The notes: generated by a model not told the origin, from the letters alone. Counted from the first letter of the stretch, positions 44,891-57,600 are shown. The stretch: 64,000 bases of DNA from Myxocyprinus asiaticus (GCF_019703515.2 NC_059358.1:45084594-45148593); one strand, 5' to 3'. Program-made: numbers and translations.

Positions 44891-45581
44891 CAAATAAAAT
44901 AAAATAAAATCACTTTTATTGTCACATAACCATATACATAAGTGCAATAGTGTGTGAAATTCTTGGGTGCAGCTCCGAGCAACATAGCAGTCGTGACAGT
45001 TATGAGACATATACCAATCTACAATAAGCATCAGATTTACACAACACAATTTACATATCTAATATACACATAATTACACACAACACAATATACAAATAAT
45101 AACATACAATGTACATTATACAATACACACAATATAGAATACACATTATACAATAAAAAAAAAATAGTATATATAGTATATATAAAATGTACAGTATGTT
45201 GTATTGTACTGTATTGACATTCAAGCTGTCAGTTGATAGTCAGTTGCCAGTGTGTTGTTAAGAGAATATAATTTATGACAGTCCAGTGTGAGATAATAAG
45301 ATAAATAAAGTGCAGTGCTGAAGTATATTGATCATGAGAGATCAAGAGTTCAAAAGTCTGATTGCTTGGGGGAAGAAGCTATCATGGAGTCGGCTGGTGT
45401 GGGTCCTGATGCTGCGATACCGCCTGCCTGATGGTAGCAGTGAGAGCAGCCATGGCTCGGGTGGCTGGAGTCTCTGATGATCCTCCGAGCTTTTTTCACA
45501 CACCGCCTGGTGTATATGTCCTGGAGGGAGGGAAACTCACCTCCGATGTTGTGTTTGGCAGTTCGCACCACCCTTTGCAGG
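44891..45581 (-). mobile_element. L2/Rex-like LINE, 5'-truncated (copy B)
   Basis: This reverse-strand copy retains about 690 bp: the 3' tail with (aaata)n at the left, the 3' untranslated region, and the last 80 or so codons of ORF2 (e.g. RVVRTAKHNIGGEFPSLQDI). It stops abruptly at about 45581, where copies A and C continue. This is ordinary 5' truncation during target-primed reverse transcription. Confidence 0.9.
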
Positions 45582-46730
45582 AACTGCAAACACCCTGTAC
45601 TTCTTACAGGAAAAATAACCATTTCAGCAGCACAAGCAATTTGAAGGAACTGAAAGCAGCTGAACAAAGAGAAAGCTGATGCTGACAGTTCACAGTTGTG
45701 GTCAGTGTTTCGTCATGTTTTGATTTCTGTGTAGAACTATTTTTACACAGATTTGTCATTTTCTGTGTAACAAAATGTGATGGATTCAAGCCTGAGACCA
45801 AATTGAAAATCTGGGATTTTAATTTCATATAAACTGAAAGTTACAGAATTTTGAAAAACATGATAATGTAAAATTAATAGGAAATGTTTAAGATTTAGCT
45901 CCATTTCTAGCTCACTAATCAAATAAGCAAATTTGTAAAAATTTACCATTGTTAATTACCTATAGGAAAAGTCGAATTTCCTTGTTTTCAATGAAGCGCA
46001 CAAGATATCCTTTGGAACATTCATAAAGGTATAGTTCACCCAAAAATGAAAATTCTCTCATCAGTACTCACCCTCATGCCATCCCAGATGTGTTTGACTT
46101 CCTTTCTTCTTCTAAACATAAATGAAGATTTTTAGAAGAACATTTCATGGTAGCTGGTGTCTGATGGGTGCAGAATAAAAGGCTGGTTGACGGCCACTGG
46201 GGAACGGACAGAATTTTGGTTAGTGGCCGCTGAGCTGAGGGTGTGGTTTGTGGCGGCCGCTGGGCAGATGGTGAGGGCAGTCGCTGAGATTTAGACAGAG
46301 TCAGATAGGGCGTTGGTGGTCACTGAGAACTGGACAGAGTTAGACTGGCCATGGGGAAGGATTCAGACTGTAAGTGGGCAGCCGGTGTACAGGGTTCAGG
46401 CAGGACGTGGGCAGCCACTGGACAAGGTTCAGACTAGATGGCCGCAGGCCTGGTGGTTAACAGAGGGCCCCTCCACCTCCTGGTGGTCAGCCGCGTCCGC
46501 TGAGGGAGTATCACTGACCTCGGGCTGGGATGAAGGAAGTCCTCAGAGGCACAGGATGAGATAAGCTCATCCATCCCATTTCAAGGCAGATTTGATCGTA
46601 GTGGCAATACTTCCCCGATCGTGACCCAGACATGAGAAAAGCACTAAAAACTCAAATACATACCCCCTCACCAAGTTGTCCTCCTGCCAGAGTCGGAAGA
46701 TTTTCCTGGCCTGCTTGGCTCTGCATCATC
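45582..46730. other. Spacer with a common repeat and a GC-rich block
   Basis: At 46021-46140 a short copy of the repeat seen at 14627-14985 is present ('agttcacccaaaaatgaaaa', 'ccctcatgccatcccag'). From 46145 to 46560 the sequence is GC-rich with repeated 'ggccgc' and 'gggcagcc' phrases. This could derive from the internal region of an LTR element, but no domain is readable. Confidence 0.4.
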
Positions 46731-49530
46731 AAACCAAATCAAATCACTTTTATTGTCACACAACCATATACACAAGTGCAATGGTGTGTAAAATTCTTGG
46801 GTGCAGTTCCGAGCAACATAGCAGTCGTGACAGTGATGAGACATATACCAATTACGATAAACATCAGATTTACACAACACAATTTAAAATCTAATATACA
46901 CAACACAATATACAAATAATAACATACACTGTACAGTATACAATACACACAATATAGATACACATTATTCAATAAAAAAGTATATACAGTATATATAGAA
47001 TGTACAGTAGGTTGTATTGTACTGTATTGACATTCAGGCTGTCGGTTGATGGTAAGTTGTTAAGAGAGAATATAATATAATAATAATATAATTTATGACA
47101 GTCCAGTGTGAGATAATAAGATTATAAGATTAATAAAGTGCAGTGCTGATGTATTTTGATCGTGGGAGATCAAGAGTTCAAAGTCTGATTGCTTGGGGTT
47201 AGAAGCTATCATGAAGTCTGCTGGTGCGGGTCCTGATGCTGCGATACCACCTGCCTGATGGTAGCAGTGAGAACAGCCCATGGCTCGGGTGGCTGGAGTC
47301 TCTGATGATCCTCCGAGCTTTTTCACAAACCGCCTGGTATATATGTCCTGGAGGGAGGGAAGCTCACCTCCGATGATGTGTCTGGCAGTTCGCACCACCC
47401 TTTGCAGTGCTTTGCGGTTGTGGGCGGTGCTATTGCCGTACCAGGCGGAGATACAGCCAGTCAGGATGCTCTCTACAGTGCAGGTGTAGAACCGTGTGAG
47501 GATGTGGCGGTTCATTCCAAACTTCCTCAGCCGTCTCAGGAAGAAGAGGCGCTGATGAGCCTTCTTCACAATGACTTCAGTGTGGATGGACCATGTGAGT
47601 TCTTCAGTGATGTGGACACCCAGGAACTTGAAGCTGCTGACTCTCTCCACTGGTGCTCCATTGATGGTGATGGGACTGTGTTCTCTGTCTTTTCTTCTGA
47701 ATTACACCACAAGCTCCATTGTCTTACTGACATTGAGGGAGAGGTTGTGCTCCTGACACCAGTGTGTCAGAGTGTGCACCTCCTCTCTGTAGGCTGTTTC
47801 ATCATTGTCAGTGATCAGACCTACCACCGTCGTGTCATCAGCAAACGTAATGATGGCATTGGAGCTATGTGTTGCCACACAGTCATGTGTGTACAGAGAA
47901 TACAAGAGTTGGCTGAGAACACAGCCCTGCGGGGCTCCAGTGTTGAGGGTCAGTGATGAGGAGATGTTACTGCCCATTCTAACCACCTGGCGTCTGCTTG
48001 ACAGGAAGTCCAGGATCCAGCTGCACAGCGAGCTGTTTAAGCCCAGAGCCCGGAGTTTCTCATCAAGCTTGGAGGGCAATATGGTGTTGAATGCTGAGCT
48101 GTAGTCTACAAACAGCATTCTCACATAAGTGTTCCTTTTTTTCCAGGTGGGAGAGAGCAGTGTGTATTGTAGATACAATGGCATCATCAGTGGAGCGGTT
48201 GTTGCGGTAAGCAAACTGCAATGGGCCTAGAGAGAGAGGCAGCACAGAGCAGATGTAATCTCTGATTAGTCTCTCAAAGCATTTGCTGATGATGGGGGTC
48301 AGAGCAACAGGACGCCAGTCATTTAAACAGGTAATTTTGGATTGCTTTGGAACAGGCACAATGGTGGATGTTTTGAAGCATGTGGGGACTACAGACAAGG
48401 AGAGGGAAAGTTTGAAAATGTCCGTAAAAACACCAGCCAGTTGGTTCGCGCACGCTCTGATGATGCAGCCCGGAATGCTGTCTGGACCCGCGGCTTTGTG
48501 GATATTCACCCGTCGGAAGGATCGGGTTACATCTGCTACAGAGACGGAGAGTGAACTAACCTCTGTAGCTTTGGTCGTGAGAGCTCTCTCCACGAGGGCA
48601 GTGTTATTTCCCTCGAAACGAGCATAAAATATATTTAGCTCATCCTGGAGAGATGCAGCGATGTTCACGGCAGAGTTTTTATTCCCTTTAAAGTCCGTGA
48701 TGATGTTAATTCCCTGCCACATGCTTCTAGAGTTGGTGGTGTTAAACTGTCCTTCAATCTTGTTCCTGTACTGGCATTTTGCTGTTCTGATAGTTTTTCG
48801 GAGGGCATAACTAGCTTGTTTATGCTCCTCCGCGTTCCCGGAATTAAAAGCGGAGGTCTGCACATTAAGTGCCGCGCGAACGTCGCTATTAATCCATGGC
48901 TTCTGGTTCGGATAGATCCGTATTGTTTTGGTCTGAACGACGTCCTCTACGCACTTTCTGATGAAACACATTACGCTATCAGCGGAAAGCTCGATGTCGT
49001 CATCAGAGGCGGACCGGAACATCTCCCAGTCTGTGTTATCAAAACAGTCTTGTAGTGTAGAGTCTGACTGGTCCGACCAGCACTGGATCGTTCTGAGGGT
49101 GGGTGCTTCCTGTTTCAGTTTCTGCGTGTAAGCAGGCAGAAGCAGAATGGAAGAATGGTCCGATTTGCCAAATGGTGGGCGGGGCAGGGATTTGTAGCCA
49201 TCCCGGAAGGGAGAGTAGCAATGGTCCAAAACCCGGTCCCCTCGTGTGTTGAAACTAATGTGTTGGAAGTATTTCGGTGCGATTGACTTGAAGTTGGCTT
49301 TGTTAAAGTCCCTGGTCACAATGAACGTGGCCTCAGGGTGCGCGGTTTCCTGCTTGCTTATAATCCCGTACAGTTCCTTGAGTGCCTGGTCTGTGTCGGC
49401 TTGTGGCGGGATGTACACAGCAGTGATAATGACCACTGTGAATTCCCTCGGTAGCCAGAATGGTCGACACAGAAGCATGAGAAATTCCAGATCAGGAGAG
49501 CAGAAAGACTTGATAGAATGTAAATTTCTA
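46731..49530 (-). mobile_element. L2/Rex-like LINE, 5'-truncated (copy C)
   Basis: A reverse-strand copy of the same family as 33158-36606, starting at the left with the (aaatc)n tail. It ends near 49530, within the endonuclease coding region (NLHSIKSFCSPDLEF). Nucleotide similarity to copy A is high along its length. It and copy B share orientation and are about 1.1 kb apart. Confidence 0.9.
47093..49530 (-). pseudogene. LINE ORF2 fragment (partial endonuclease, RT)
   Basis: The frame from 49530 down to about 48130 reads the endonuclease C-terminal part (KSDHSSILLLPAY) and the RT start ([19 protein letters not shown]). A single extra base in the T-run at about 48134, relative to copy A, shifts the frame. 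It then resumes with [11 protein letters not shown] and [13 protein letters not shown] at 47702-47704 stands where copy A has aspartate (VVDF), and a further frameshift lies near 47325. At codon 48207-48209 this copy has the tyrosine lost in copy A. Confidence 0.9.
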
Positions 49531-49786
49531 TTAAAACAACTGAAAACAGAACAGATAACAAAACTCTCGCAGGAGAGAGAAAACAAAATAAACTACAAAA
49601 AGTATAATAACTAAGACCAACTGGGAACAGGAACAAGACAGGAACAGACTGACTAGCAACAAAACTCCAAAACAATCTTCTTCTTATTTTGGTTTTGTGG
49701 CGGTTGGCAAACAAACTTATTGTGCATTTCCGCCACCTACTGAGATGGAGTGTGGAGCATCAATGTTGAGAAAAAAATAAAAAATA

Positions 49787-52688
49787 AAGAATTTGGGGGG
49801 TGCATGCCACTCCCAAAAACAGTGCAGAGTAGGTGGCGCAGCTGTAAATACTTTTTGAAAATTGAGATCTTGGAATTCCAATATTTTGAACTAAATTTTC
49901 AAAAGGTCTCAATACTCCACTCTCATATAGGCCACCGAGTGTATTAACCCCCCTCACAATCCAATCTGACCAACAGAAAGGGGACTTATTAATGCATAGT
50001 TTAGAGTTCTGCCATATGCTCGAGGCTACCTTTAAATAAATATCCAAATTAAACACTCTGGACACTTTTGTCCATATCGAGTGTAAATGCAAAATAACGG
50101 GATGTGACATAACTTCTCCGATTAATATGATGGAAAGGCTATGCAGAGGCGAGACAGGGGCAAGAGCTTCCTTTTCAATACAAAACCAGGGAGGGGCTCT
50201 CTCAGGTGGAAGCGACCAATGAGCCAAATATCTGAGACCGAATGCATAATAATAAGACAAAATCTTGGGTAGGCCTAAACCACCTTTGTCAATCAGCCTA
50301 TGTAACTTATTGAAATTTAACCTGGCACGCTTTCCATTCCAAATGAAGGACTTCGCTATGCTATCAAGTTGCTTGAAATAAGAGAGGGGGACATCTATAG
50401 GGAGAGATTGTAACAGCTAGTTGAATTATGGAATACAATTCATTTTAATTACATTAACCTTCCCAGTCACTAATAAGTGTAATGAAGCCCACCTGTCCAC
50501 ATCATTCGAAAACCTTTTTATTAAGGGATCAAAATTAACTCTGACCAAATCAGACAAATTTGCTGGGAATAAAATTCCCAAATACTTAATGCCCTGTTTG
50601 GGCCACTGGAAGGTGCACGGCTGGAAGGCCGTTACTGGACAGTACGCTGTCAAAGCCAAAGCTTCGGATATAGACCAGTTTACTTTGTATCCTGAGAACT
50701 TGGAAAAGGAATTAATAATTCTGTGGAGGCAAGGCATAGATCTAATGGGGTCGGAGACGAATAATAAAATATCATCTGCGTAAAGTAGAAGCTTATGCGC
50801 CACACCTCCCACCGTCACCCCTGGAAAATCATCTTCCTTTCTTATCGCGGCTGCTAATGGTTCCAGGGCAAGACAGAACAATAATGGGGAAAGAGGGCAA
50901 ACCTGCCGAGTGCCCCTATTCAGAGTAAAATAATCTGATATTAATTGTTTGTACCGCTGCTACGGGGTGTTTATAAAGTAACATAATCCAATCAATAAAT
51001 GTACTCCTGAACCCATACATTTCCAAAATCTTAAAAAGATAATCCCATTCTACCATATCAAACGCCTTTTCGTCGTCGAGTGAGATGGCAGCGACCGGAG
51101 ACTGATCATTCGCTACTGACCATTTGATACTGACGAGACGTTATCAGAAGAGCTGCGGCCCCGAATTAACCCCACCTGATCTATATGTATAAGAGATGTC
51201 ATAACCTTACTTAATCGGTTAGCCATAATTTTTGACAAAATTTTTACATCTAGTTGGATCAGGGAAATTGGACTGTAACTTTTACACTCAATTGGATCTT
51301 TGTCCTTTTTAAGAATCAGACTGATCCGGGCTTGTGTCATGGTTGGAGGAAACTTTCCCTTATTTAATGATTCAGTATAAACTTCTAAAAAAAGTGGAGC
51401 CAGTTCTGTAGCATAGGATCTAAAATATTCTGCAGCAAAACCATCTGGCCCTGGAGCCTTGCCAGTAATTACCTCGTCAAGCTCCTCCAAGGTCATCTCA
51501 GAATCAAGAGTGGTTTTTTTTTGCTCAGTCTTCAGTTTAGGAAGATCTAATGGTTCCACAAAGTTTCTAATATCTTCATCAGTAGACGAAGACGTGGAAC
51601 TATAAAGATCAAGATAGAATTCTTTAAAGGCATTATTAATATCAATGGCTGAGGTAAAAAGTTCACCACCACCAGATTTCACTGAGGGAATGATAGAAAA
51701 GGACTCTCTCTGCTTTATATATCTAGCCAAAAGCTTCCCTGCTTTGTCCTCCAACTCAACTCCAACTCTTGCCCTGAATAACCAAAACTCCACTTTCTGC
51801 GACAAAATAGTATTATATCTGTATTTCAATCGGGTCAATTCTCTGAGGCCATCAGATGACATATGGCGTTTCAGCTCTGCCTCTGCACTTTTAATATTTC
51901 CTTCCAACTCCACGAGTTCTCGTGCTTTGGATTTTGTTGATGAATGAGGCATACTGTATGATCCAACCCCTAGGAACCGCCTTAAGTGCCTCGCAAGCCA
52001 TGCCCACAGAGGATACCGAGGACCAGTTGGTCTCCATATAAACACTGATTTCAGTCTTTAACAATTGTTGGAAATCAGGATTTTGCAAAAGGGAAACATT
52101 AAGGCACCAACTATATGATTTCTTTTTCTCTATATGTGGCAACATCTGTAAGACCAAGATTTTTACACATCCTGTGAAGTGTCAATGTTGCTCTAGGGGG
52201 CTTACACACTTTAGCTTCACTGTGATCAAGGACTGAGTCCATCAAAAGATTAAAGTCTCCTCCCAATATTATATTATGAGGGGTGCCAGCGGTTTGCAGC
52301 ATCCATTTAAGATCTATAAAAAAGCCCTGATCATCAGCGTTAGGTGCGTAAATATTAGCCAAAATCAACCTTTGCCCTTGAATTTCAGCTAAAACAATAA
52401 TGACTCACCCTAATTTATCTTTAGTATCTTTAGTCTGTTTGAGACATTTGAATTGTAGATGTTTATTAATAAATATAATGACTCCCTTGCACTTACTTGA
52501 GCCAGCACTAAAAAAAAATGTCCACCCCATATCTTCCCAAAGTTTTCAGCTTCCTGCAGGGAGAGATGTGTTTCTTGAAGAAACACTATATCATATTTCT
52601 TACGTTTAAGAAAAGTAATAACCTTCCTTCTTTTTATGGGGTGCCCCAACCCATTTACATTCCATGTGGAGAGAGATAGTACACTCAT
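49787..52688 (-). pseudogene. L1-like ORF2 (endonuclease, RT with YADD)
   Basis: The frame starts at 52688 with MSVLSLSTWNVNGLGHP and the endonuclease motif FLQETHLSLQEAENFG. After a frameshift it continues with ILANIYAPNADDQGFFIDL and GGDFNLLMDS (52368-52150). Near 52150 the endonuclease end (the SDH motif) is deleted. RT follows from 52045: GKAPGPDGFAAEYFRSY, SLIQLDVKILSKIMANRL, IHIDQVGLIRGRSS. After further frameshifts come the catalytic LLLYADDILLFVSDP (about 50790) and GIKYLGILFPANLSDLV. The C-terminal region is at 50260-49787. Multiple lesions make it inactive. Confidence 0.9.
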
Positions 52689-53689
52689 ATTAACATTTGA
52701 CGTTTTGATATAGTAGAAAAAATAAATTGTGTGTCATAAACAAAATTATGCAGACCACATTCCCCATTAGTGAAACAATCAAACCCTGAACTTCCCCCCA
52801 AACAAAACAAACAGAAAAAAGAAAAACGTGTGCATAAACCCCGCGCACGAAAGCGTCAACCGGCAACAATCCCTCTAAACTCAAAAGGTCCATGAACACC
52901 CACGAGCCCCCATGACAACTTTGCCATCGGATTGCTCAATTTTGTCTCACAAATTTGTGAGGCAAAATTACATAACAGAAAATACTTTGTAAAATAAACC
53001 CCAGCCAATAGGAAGAATGAACACAAAGAACGTGTAGATTCATTCACAGAACTGTCTCAAAAGTGTGATCTTCCACAAAACAAATTCCAGCTGATATAAA
53101 ACCTTGGACAGACAAACGAATGTTCAGTGAGCCGGCTGTTATGAGTTCAGCGGATGACATAATCATTCCAATGTCCCGTAAAAATACTCAACAAAACAAA
53201 CTCCAGCCAGCAGGATGAATAAGCACGAAGAACGAACAGATTAATCCACAGCTGTTCCAAAGGAGTGTTATTCAATAGAACAAGCTCCAGCCGCTAGGCA
53301 GAACCAATACAAAAAGAAACAAAACCGGCATCCCGGTTCCCCGGATGGTCGAGTCAATTCACTCGGAGGCTGCATAAAAGTATATACCATGACTTACACA
53401 ATCCATCAATTTTATAAAAGACATCCTTTGTGTGAGCATGTTGATATTTTGCGGTCATCCGTAGTGTCCACGCTCAAACTGGCCGGGAACTTCAATGCAA
53501 AAGTAATCTTTCGTCAATGCAGAAGTTTCTTTAAGGAAAAGTGTTATTCACAAAACAATCTTCAGCCGTTCGGTGGAGCCAATGCAAAAAGAAACCAAAA
53601 TGATACCCAGCTTCCTCAAAAGCCAGAGTATGTACAGCGAGTCGACCCACTCACATGAGAAACACCCAATGGTTTACTCACCCACTCAT

Positions 53690-54490
53690 TCAGTAAAAGA
53701 CATTGCCTGATTGGGACATGTAAAGACTTTGCGACCGTCCTTCATTTCTATTCTCAGTTTGGCCAGAAACATCAGAGCAAAGGTGATCTTTCACTGATGT
53801 AAGAGTTTCTTACATTCTTTGAACTGATCGGTTTCTCTCTTGTCGAACTCGCAAAGTCTGGGAACAAGAAAATATTATGGTTCTTCCAAGAAAGCTTCCC
53901 TTTGCTCCTCGCCTGGCGCAACATAAGATCTTTATCGGATGATCTCAGAAATCTGGCCAGAATCGATCGGGGCCTGTCTCCCTCAGCAAATCTGTGAGCT
54001 GGGACTCAGTGAGCTCGCTCGATTTCCAGCTTGTGGCCTGTTATGTCGAGCAGACTCGGGAAGAGCTCGTCTAGGAATTTCACCATATCTCTGCCCTTCT
54101 CATGCTCAGGAATTCCAACAATTCGAATGTTATTCCTGCGGCTTCTATTCCCAAGATCTTCAACTTTGGTCATGGGCAGATTAGCTGTTAATTCCTTCTC
54201 CAAAGATTCCAGACAATCGATTCGTCTCTCAACATCAGTTACTCTTGTAACTAACTCAGAGAATTTTATTTCCAGCGCCGTAATCGATCGACGTATTACA
54301 GCGAGATCCTCCAAGTCAGCAACAACTTTCGTCAACATCACCGACATCTTGGACTTCTGATGCTGGATCACCTCTCCTGCCACGCCATCCAAATCGAGTC
54401 CCCAGTCTGAAGGCCTTCGGGACTTTCATCCTGAACACGTAAGTGTCTTTTAATGTCTCCAGAGCCCGAGGATTTTGACTTCTTTGCCAT
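53690..54490 (-). pseudogene. L1-type ORF1 remnant, copy 2
   Basis: The start at 54490 reads MAKKSKSSGSGDIKRHLRVQ, parallel to copy 1. After a frameshift the frame 54392-54006 gives a long coiled coil (VADLEDLAVIRRSITALEIK, then VERRIDCLESLEKEL). The RRM opening NNIRIVGIPEHEKGRDMVKF follows, with arginine where copy 1 has a stop. The C-terminal RNA-binding domain (about 53990-53690) is readable only in pieces. The 53000-53690 region contains duplicated fragments of the same sequence, such as repeated 'caagctccagccgctagg' phrases. Confidence 0.8.
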
Positions 54491-55334
54491 GTTTTGCCTC
54501 AAAGAGCAAATGTGTAACTGGGTGTATCAAATTTCACCAGATTATAACATGAAAATAATTATGTATTTAGAAAAGTGCACAGAGCTCGTCGCTCACACGT
54601 CTGCTTCTTGCATGGTGTCACGTGACCCCCCCCCCCTTCGGGTGACTTTCTTAGCAAATTCTGAAGTGGCAGTCTGTTCATACCTAATGACTTGATTTGA
54701 TTTTCAAGCATGACCCTTTCATTATTATATCCTATGCACTGTAATAACACATGCTCCACTGTCTCTGGTAATCCACATGTGCTACACAAGCCTGTATCAT
54801 GTTTTCCTATGATATGTAAAGACTGATTAAGTGCTATGTGCCCTATTCGGAGATGTAATATAACCAAATCTTTCCTTCTATTACCACAAATCGATCTCTT
54901 ATGACCTACTTCCCTTTGTATACTGTAAAAGTGCCTTCCTTTTCCCTCCTTATCCCACATTTCCTGCCACATTCCTTTTATTGCTCTTTTTATTAACCCT
55001 TTGATTTTGAATTTACTTAATGGTATACTTATTTCTATTTCTGAATTTTTTAGTCGTTTTGGCTATATCATCTGCTTCCTCATTCCCTTCCACCCCTTCA
55101 TGAGCTGGTACCCGTACAAAAATATTTCTATTCCTTGATAATGTAACCTGTATATTGTTTGTAAAATTTCTTGATGATTTCCCATTCATTAAACTTACTA
55201 AAACAGAAAAAGAATCTGAGTAGATCACCTCATTTAATGGATGAGTGTCCTCCACCCACTGAATTGCCAACAGAACTGCAATCATTTCTGCAGTGTAAAC
55301 AGATAAATTATTTGTTATCCTTTTATTTATCATA

Positions 55335-57095
55335 CAGTACTGTGCAAAAGTTTTAGGCACTTGTGAAAAATGTTGCATAGTGAGGATGTCTTCAAAAATA
55401 ATGACATAAATAGTTTTCATTTATCACTTAGGGGCCGTTTGCACAACAACGTTTTCAGCTAAAAACGGAAAACCTTTTATGCGTTTTGGCTGTTCGTTTA
55501 CACGACAACGGCGTTTTGGGGCCTGAAAACGCAAACTTCTGAAAACGGGTTTCACAGTGCAAATTTTTGAAAACAATGCTGTTATCGTCTCTGTGTAAAC
55601 ATACAAAAACATGAATTTGTGAAAACGATGACGTCATGCACACATGTATTATATAAAGAATGATGGATTGATAGGTATCAATTTGAGATGTATAATTATC
55701 AATATGAATACTGGTGTCTGTGCAAATAACAATAATCAACAATTTATTCATTTGGAGTGTTTTGTATGGAGTGTGAACATTGTACAGTAGGCAGAACCTG
55801 CAGTTTGAAAATCTTGAAATTAATGTATGGATTCAGATGGGAAAAATTAATTTGTATTTTAAATGTTATTTATTTATTTACTTAATTTTATTTGATGTAC
55901 CTTTACCCTGCAATTCATTCACCCACCGCTTATTTATATAGCCTACAGACAGAGATGTGATGCCATGTACAGTATTCAATGATATGCTTAGAATATGAAA
56001 ACATGAGGCAGTGAAAATGCATGTTAGATCCAGTGTACACAAGACCTCCCTCTCCATCAGAAGATATCCATATATCAGAGTTCTGTCTGATATCCAAATC
56101 CAGTCAACATCAACAGCTTGTTATGATAACTTACTCTCCTACCAGCCCAAGAGTCAGTAGTGGGAATACAGAAGAAGGCAGGAGACGAAGTGATGGTAAA
56201 AATGAGCAGAGTTTATTGAATAATCTTGAGAGTTCCGTCTATAGGCATGCGCGTGAGTACTTCAAAACAATGCACAAGACAATCAAAACTACAATGGCGG
56301 ACTACAGGACTGTGTTTGTGCTGCTCAAGATTTTGAGTTTATTGACGCTTCTCCAGCAAAGTAATTGTAGTAATAAAGCAACCTCATCGTCCGTCAAGAC
56401 AAAATTGCTCGATGTTTCGCCATCTTCATTGTTTGTATTCACCGCTCTGTGGAAGAATGCTTATGTGCGCAGTGTTTCTTTACAAAGTGACATCGCCAGC
56501 TACTGGCCTGGCATTCATAATACAGCGTTTTTAGTCGTTTTCGCAGATCCATGTGAACAGGGATCGTTTTGACAAGGTTGTCGTCTGTCCGCGAAATTTT
56601 CAAAAACGCAAAGGAAAACTTTTCTGTTTTTAGTACATCATTGTCATGTAAACGTACCCTTAATGTTATACAAAGTCCAGTAAACATAAAAAAGCTAAAT
56701 CAATATTCGGTGTGACCACCTTTGCTTTAAAACAGCACCAATTCTCCTAGGTACACCTAGACACAGTTTTTTTCCATTGTTGGCAGATAGGATGTTCCAA
56801 GCTTCTTGGAGAATTTGCCACAGTTCTATCTATTTAGGCTGTCTCAGTTGCTTCTGTCTCTTTATGTAATCTCAGACTGACACGATCTTCAGTAGGTGGC
56901 TTTGTGGGGGCCAAGACATCTGTCGCAGGGCTCCCTGTTCTTCTGTTCTAATCTTTTCTATTTGCAAAAGTAATGTTAGGGAGTCTAACATTTATATTTC
57001 CTATTGACACACTAAAGCTGAAGATATAAATAACCATCTTAAGACAAATGCTTTTGTGAAACATCTTATGTGCCTAAGACTTTTGCACAGTACTG
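55335..57095. mobile_element. Tc1/mariner-type MITE containing a second MITE
   Basis: The ends read cagtactgtgcaaaagttt at 55335 and, reversed from 57095, cagtactgtgcaaaagtctt. TA flanks both sides (55333-55334 and 57096-57097). Rejoining the flanks restores the RNase H frame (FKYMINKRITNN), which proves the boundaries. The non-nested part is about 530 bp and includes 'ggtgtgaccacctttgcttt' but no usable transposase. Confidence 0.85.
55431..56659. mobile_element. PIF/Harbinger-like MITE (TTA target)
   Basis: The left end ggggccgtttgcacaacaac and the reversed right end gggtacgtttacatgacaat match over about 45 bp with gaps, including 'ctaaaaac.gaaaa' further in. TTA flanks both sides (55428-55430 and 56660-56662), a trinucleotide duplication common in Harbinger elements. 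The interior has a 183-codon open frame (56021-56572) with no recognised domain. It is the youngest layer in this nest. Confidence 0.65.
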
Positions 57096-57528
57096 TATAT
57101 TTAAACTGGGGAATGACCACTGCTGAAGCTGTTCACCCAGAATCTGGATCTTTTGATCCATCAGTATATATTTGCAAACAATGATTGTATTTCTGTTCTA
57201 AATCTGCCAGCTGCTTCAAAATACATCTTTGTTTATCCATATTTACGTTCTTCAACTGGAGATCGGCTGAAGGAATGGAAAATAACTGAGGTGGTATAAT
57301 AGGCATTGCTATTGTTGGACTAACATCCACATCAATTATACCCATTCGCTGTGCTTCTTTATCAGCAGTCCATCCATAGCTCCCCAACTTTGAATCCTCA
57401 TATTTCCAGCATTTCTCCAATACTTTTTTACTGGGTGACTGTTTCCATGTCCTTTTACTGAAGTTCGATATACCATTCTTAATTGCATTCTTCTTAACTC
57501 TAAAGGCAATTTCCCATTTCTACTTGTA

Positions 57529-57530
<2 letters not shown>

Positions 57531-57563
<33 letters not shown>
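57531..57563. repeat. (GCT)11 trinucleotide repeat
   Basis: Eleven GCT units on the forward strand. On the reverse strand, in the LINE frame, they encode alanine (gca) where related elements would have a short linker before LQVEMG. An in-frame expansion. Confidence 0.95.
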
Positions 57564-57565
<2 letters not shown>

Positions 57566-57600
57566 AAATGCATTGCAACATATTCTTAATACCTGTGACT

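Larger units (their letters stand above)
49787..54627 (-). mobile_element. L1-like LINE, copy 2
   Basis: Same family as 7807-13594 and closely similar in sequence. The 5' end at the right begins on the reverse strand with a G-run followed by 'gtcacgtgacaccatgc'. The 3' end is lost: the copy stops at 49787, well before the A-rich tail of copy 1. Loss of the 3' end is unusual for a LINE and suggests a later deletion. It keeps the RT region missing from copy 1 but lacks the last part of the endonuclease. Confidence 0.88.
49676..57600 (-). mobile_element. RNase H-type LINE (I/Nimb-like), split by several elements
   Basis: The 3' terminal part at 49676-49786 has a (ttc)n edge and 'gtggcggttggcaaacaaac' plus 'ccgccacctactgag', seen again at 60967-61030 as a separate 3' end. 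The coding part lies at 54628-57600. I infer that these belong to one copy opened by the L1-like LINE at 49787-54627. The element is further interrupted by a Tc1-type MITE at 55335-57095. It is 5'-truncated near 57600, so the RT domain is essentially absent. Confidence 0.6.
54628..57600 (-). pseudogene. LINE RNase H domain and C terminus
   Basis: A type I RNase H as found in I/Nimb-type LINEs, where it removes the RNA template. From the right: the tether between RT and RNase H (QVLRICCNAFRA, then a polyalanine run from (GCT)n and LQVEMG), KVLEKCWKYEDSK after a frameshift, and the first catalytic Asp in CLQIYTDGSKDPDSG (about 57145). After the MITE come the Glu in VYTAEMIAVLLAI, the Asp in VIYSDSFSVLVSL and the last Asp in HEGVEGNEEADDIAK. 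A cysteine-rich tail follows (TGLCSTCGLPETVEHVLLQC, about 54770). All four active-site residues appear present, but frameshifts break the frame. Confidence 0.85.

Noticed and set aside
46313..46564. GC-rich 83-codon forward frame
   Set aside because: Repetitive composition, no domain, and likely part of a degraded retroelement.
56021..56572. 183-codon forward frame inside the Harbinger-like MITE
   Set aside because: No transposase or Myb-like motif; the element's ends explain the sequence better than a gene does.
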